Part shown: in pieces, positions 60,094-64,000 of the stretch
Layout of the letters: each line of letters starts with the position of its first letter
Position numbering within the stretch: the first letter of the stretch is position 1
Program-made: the position numbers and the translations under genes
Assembly: GCA_025765595.1 (NCBI GenBank)
Contig: JAIVFH010000005.1
Location: 186,001 to 250,000, forward strand
Direction: 5' to 3'
Origin: Obelidium mucronatum
Lineage: Eukaryota; Chytridiomycota; Chytridiomycetes; Chytridiales; Chytriomycetaceae
Length of the DNA stretch: 64,000 nucleotides
The notes under the pieces: generated by a model
The model's input: only the letters and a program-made list of their open reading frames with translations
What the model was told of the DNA's origin: nothing
The model's database searches: none

Positions 60094-62106
60094 ATGAGTG
60101 CTGAAAACGAGGATTTGCTTGACTACGAAGTACGTTGATTTTTTGTTTATTCGGTGGAAGCTAGCTGCTGGGGCTGATGGCGTGTCTTCGTTTTTTTTTC
60201 TTTAGGATGAGGAGGAGCAACAACAGGTTCTAAGCACATCGGCCGCCCCCACGGCTGCTGCTACCGCTACCGACTCCAAAGAAGTTAAGAAGGGTTCCTA
60301 TGTCGGTATCCACGCCACTGGTTTCCGTGATTTCCTTCTGAAGCCTGAATTGTTGCGTGCCATTGTCGACTGCGGATTTGAACACCCATCTGAAGGTAAC
60401 GTACACTATATCTTACCCGTATCCAAAAATCAAAGAATTAAATATTGATTCATGTATGTTTATTGTCCTATAGTTCAACAAGAAGCAATTCCCCAAGCCA
60501 TTCTGGGTATGGACGTTCTTTCCCAAGCCAAATCTGGAATGGGTAAGACGGCCGTGTTTGTTCTCACTACCCTGCAGCAACTCGAAACCGCGACCAGCAC
60601 AGAACCAGCTGTCTTGGTTCTGTGTCACACACGTGAACTTGCTTTCCAAATCAAGAATGAATATGCCCGATTCAGTAAATATATGCCCGATGTGAAGACT
60701 GGTGTCTTTTACGGTGGAACGCCTTTGAAGGCGAACCAGGATACTCTCAAGAACGATCACCCACAGATTATTGTTGGTACTCCTGGTAGAATTTTGGCAT
60801 TGATTAGAGACAAGCACTTGAATTTGAGCAAGCTGAAGCACTTTGTTTTGGATGAGTGTGACAAGATGCTTGAAGCTTTGGGTGAGTTATTCTTGAAAAA
60901 TCTGTTCTACATTCCCGATTTTGTGATGAAATGCATACACGCTATTTAACCCAGCTCAATTCGAAATTTACTTCATGAGATGACTTGTATCCTTATTTCT
61001 GATTTCTCTCTTTCTCTCTCCCAATTTTTCTTTCCTGATGGATCAGTCACTTACCTTACCTTTTCGACAGACATGCGAAAAGATATCCAAGACATTTTCC
61101 GCGCTACTCCACACCATAAGCAGGTCATGATGTTCTCTGCAACTTTGAGCAAGGAAATCCGTCCGGTCTGCAAGAAGTTCATGCAAAACGTAAGCACTCG
61201 CTACTGCAGCATCATCAGCTTCTTTGGGCGTCTTTTGCGAGGCTTGCCACAACTGATCAGCTACATGAAACTAAAACTCAAACCATGTTTCCTTCGATCC
61301 TTCCTACAAAATTTTATAATTAGCCACTTGAAATCTACGTCGATGATGAGACGAAGCTTACTCTCCATGGTCTGCAACAATACTATGTCAAGCTTACCGA
61401 GAATGAAAAGAACCGCAAGCTGAATGACTTGTTGGATCAGATTGAGTTCAACCAAGTTTGCATTTTTGTGAAGAGTGTAGCTCGTGCAAATTCATTGAAC
61501 AAATTACTGGTGGAATGTAACTTCCCTAGTATCTGCATCCACTCTGGAATGGACCAAGATGAACGGTAATTGTGTTGAATGTATGTTGCTGGCATCTAAG
61601 TTTTGAATTTTGCAGTATCCGTCGTTACCAAAGTTTTAAGGACTTCACCAAACGTATCATGGTTGCAACTGATGTGTTTGGTCGTGGTATTGATGTGGAA
61701 CGTGTTAATATTGTTGTCAATTATGTGAGTTTCCGCCACCCAACTCTTCACTAGCTACTATCACTATTTTATGATGAAATGCATACAACGCTATTTAACC
61801 CAGCTCAATTCGAAATTTTTAATGAGAGACATGCATCCTTATTTCTGACACCTCCTCTCAACTACTTTCTCCTTCGTTTGGTATTTCTGCGCTTCTCTTA
61901 CGGATTTGAGATTTTAGGATATGCCCGATGGTGCGGACTCATACCTTCACCGTGTCGGTCGTGCAGGTCGTTTCGGTACCAAGGGTCTTGGAATTACGTT
62001 CGTGTCTTCAGCCGATGATTCTGCCGTGTTGAACAAGGTTCAGGAGAAGTTTGAAGTCAATATTACTGAACTTCCAGAAACCATTGACCCAGCTACTTAC
62101 AGTTGA
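60094..62106 (+). CDS. SUB2: DEAD-box RNA helicase SUB2/UAP56
   Basis: Spliceosome and mRNA-export (TREX) ATPase. Exons 60094-60129, 60206-60395, 60474-60881, 61071-61189, 61324-61565, 61616-61724 and 61918-62106, in phase, 430 residues (human UAP56 is about 428). Motifs: [15 protein letters not shown] and Q motif, SGMGKT (I), [10 protein letters not shown] (Ia), TPGRI (Ib), DECD (II), SATL (III), CIFVKS (IV), [11 protein letters not shown] (V), [10 protein letters not shown] (VI). Intact. Two of its introns (60882-61070 and 61725-61917) contain copies of the same sequence. Confidence 0.96.
60923..61002 (+). repeat. intronic repeat copy 1 in SUB2
   Basis: Inside the intron 60882-61070. Shares with 61771-61848 exact runs of 16 and 30 bases, separated by one inserted A in the other copy, and then a looser match ending CCTTATTTCTGA. 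Confidence 0.9.
61771..61848 (+). repeat. intronic repeat copy 2 in SUB2
   Basis: Inside the intron 61725-61917, same orientation as copy 1. The flanking intron sequence is not shared, so this is a local duplication or insertion rather than whole-intron copying. Confidence 0.9.
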
Positions 62107-62307
62107 GTGTTTGACTTTTTGCGTGTGATTGTTGTGTGTGTGATTTCTAATGTTTTGTTCAGTGAACTCGTAAACTTGTGGAGTTTATTTTTTTTTATTT
62201 GACCTGTGAAATTGAGCTAAAAGAATATATTGTGCTGTTCTGATTCGCGACTTGAGTTGATCATTTTTCATTCTGTGTGGTGTTTTTGCAAATCTCTGAT
62301 TCAAATT

Positions 62308-64000
62308 ATGAAGACTAGTCGCTTTGTGGCTCGCTACATTCGCGATGCGTCACGGAACCGAGCGAAGCGAACAAAGATCATGGATTTACTTATGAACGAT
62401 CAGCCGTTTGATGAAGAAACGGTTGGGGCAGTTGTGATGGTGGATATCTCAGGATTCACGGCGCTGACGTCCACTCTGCTGGTACGTGTTTCTCCATTTG
62501 GCGCGTTTTCAATGCAGAGAAGGAGAAGCTTATCAAAGAATCTGATAATGCGAGTTGATATAGGCACAACAAGGACGTCGATCATCGGAGGAAATGACTC
62601 AGGCAGTTTCGAAATTCATGAGCAAGGTATGACGACGAATACAATAAAACAAGAGCCAGAATCTCACTCTTTTGCTTGGGGAAACATACTTTAGATTATC
62701 GATATAATTTCATACTATGGAGGCGATGTGATCAAGTTTCTTGGAGACGCGCTGTTGATTGTTTTCGAATCCAAAAGCGCTAGCGCAGCAGATTTGAGAT
62801 ATACCACGAGAAGAGCATTGATTTGCTGTACAGAGTTGAGTTTTGTTTCTTATTCCTCTTTTTTTGTTTTTGTTTCTGAACACAGTTTAAAAAAAATATC
62901 CCGTCTGCAACAAACAGAGTTTTAATCAAGGGAAAGACGAAATCCGTATCGACAGGTCAAAAGGGTGGGAAAAAGAAGGCGTTTGAAGTGGACTGAGGAT
63001 TTGTTGGATTTACATGTTGGGTTGAGTGCAGGGCCGTTTAGTCATGTGATTGTGGGAGTAGCAGGGCAACGATGTGATTATTTCGTTCATGGACCGCCTT
63101 TGGGTGAGATTGGTGGGGCCTTGGATAACGCTCGGCCAGGTATGTATCCAGGTCGTGTTGTAGCATCATTATGAACACTTCAACTAAAACCAAAACCAAA
63201 ACCGAAAAAAAAGGTGAAGTTGGGAATCGCAAAAAGCGCTGTTGAGGTTCTAGAACTGCCAGACTCCATATACTCACAAATCAAGATCCGCAAATACGAA
63301 GCCAAAGGCGGTAGTCAAACATGTGAATTCAAGAGTTTAGAAGTCCTCCAAACCCAACTTGCATTGCTAGAACCAGCAGCGACTGGATTTCCTTGAAGAC
63401 ACGCGTCGCAAGGCGTCTGGGGCGGATTATGTTGCTGCCGAAAGTCAGGATTTGGGCGAAGAGATGCGGTTATCGGATGCTTTCAGTTTCCAGTTTATGA
63501 ATCAAAGTCTTGTCCATAAAGTCAGGAATTTGCAGAATTCGAATCGGTTGGGTACGGGCGGACCGTCGGGTTGTGATTTGAGTAGCAAATTCACGATTGC
63601 GTCGGCGACGAGTACTGGTCAGCAGCTGATGACAACTTATTCAAATGACGACGATGCGAGCGAGTTGTCTCCCAACAAGTATGGCCCTTCCAGTGAATAT
63701 CGACGGGTTACAATCATGTTTATGAAGTTTCGGTTCTCGTATACGAAAATGAGGGCCCATCAGTTGTTTTCAGTATTGATTAAAGGGTTGAAACCTTACG
63801 ATGGCGTCACTCAACAATTTTCAGGTAAGAACGGCATTTTTTGTGGTCGCTTCTTGGTGCTCACATCTCCAAATTACGCCTTAAATCAAGTTGATGACAA
63901 GGGACAATCTTTCTTTGCCGTCTTTGGTTTGCCTCCATGGAGTCACGAAAACAATGCGGTCTTTGCAGTCAGAGCAGCTATTACGGTATCGGATATGCTT
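62308..64000 (+). CDS. soluble adenylyl cyclase (ADCY10-like), 3' cut by window edge
   Basis: Class III nucleotide cyclase with two catalytic domains, the bicarbonate-sensing type. Starts MKTSRFVARYIRDASR. First domain: GAVVMVDISGFTALTSTLL (metal-binding Asp), intron about 62482-62563, then AQQGRRSSEEMTQAV, IISYYGGDVIKFLGDALLIVFE (second metal Asp), LHVGLSAGPFSHVIVGV, CDYFVHGPPLGEI, ARPGEV and IAKSAVEVL. Second domain: YRRVTIMFMKFRF, FSVLIKGLKPYDGVTQQF, VDDKGQSFFAVFGLPPWSHENNAVFAVRAA, up to the window end. One-base shifts near 63218 and 63388. In relatives the product cAMP controls motility and development. The long C-terminal NTPase/TPR part must lie outside the window. Confidence 0.8.

Overview
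The window is eukaryotic and reads as a compact genome of a zoosporic (chytrid-like) fungus. The evidence is short GT-AG introns (about 40-100 nt), close gene spacing, fungal families (Zn2Cys6 factors, an SREBP/Sre1-type bHLH factor, a DHA2 transporter), an ADCY10-type soluble adenylyl cyclase of the kind I associate with flagellated fungi rather than Dikarya, and a family of ankyrin-repeat proteins with an F-box-like start. The species assignment is inference.

Layout. 1-0.9 kb: 3' part of a membrane protein cut by the window edge. 1.3-2.6 kb: PEX7. 2.6-7.6 kb: an inverted-repeat-flanked unit with two tail-to-tail genes, a RecQ-like helicase and a large AT-hook/PHD protein; it looks like a mobile element inserted just upstream of PEX7. 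7.5-9 kb: simple repeats and unexplained sequence. 9-15 kb: a KIN1-like kinase facing an SREBP-like factor. 15.4-16.8 kb: UNC93-like transporter. 17-20.9 kb: a multidomain RNA repair protein (2H phosphoesterase, dual-specificity phosphatase, polynucleotide kinase, RNA ligase) followed by a HAD nucleotidase-like gene. 21.2-22.6 kb: cytochrome c1. 22.9-27.8 kb: DHA2 transporter and SAC1 lipid phosphatase. 28-35.6 kb: three ankyrin genes around a Sel1-repeat gene; a fourth ankyrin gene is at 46.9-48.3 kb on the other strand. 35.6-36.4 kb: HAD phosphatase. 36.7-38.7 kb: two tandem Zn2Cys6 paralogs. 39.5 kb: tRNA-Cys. 40.4-46.1 kb: a conserved membrane protein and a BUB1/BUBR1-like checkpoint protein. 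48.3-49.2 kb: a multi-pass membrane protein. 49.4-53.8 kb: USP7. 54-59.1 kb: ABCC transporter. 59.3-62.1 kb: RPB4 and SUB2 from a shared promoter region. 62.3 kb to the end: soluble adenylyl cyclase, cut by the window edge.

Most genes are housekeeping: peroxisomal import, respiration, mRNA export and transcription, checkpoint, deubiquitination. They do not form one pathway. Many genes (RNA ligase part, HAD, DHA2, SAC1, two ankyrin genes, Sel1, BUB, USP7, ABCC, cyclase) carry isolated one-base insertions or deletions between otherwise well-conserved reading frames. Because several are expected to be essential, I read most of these as consensus errors rather than real pseudogenes. Exon boundaries were assigned by eye from splice consensus, phase and protein continuity.
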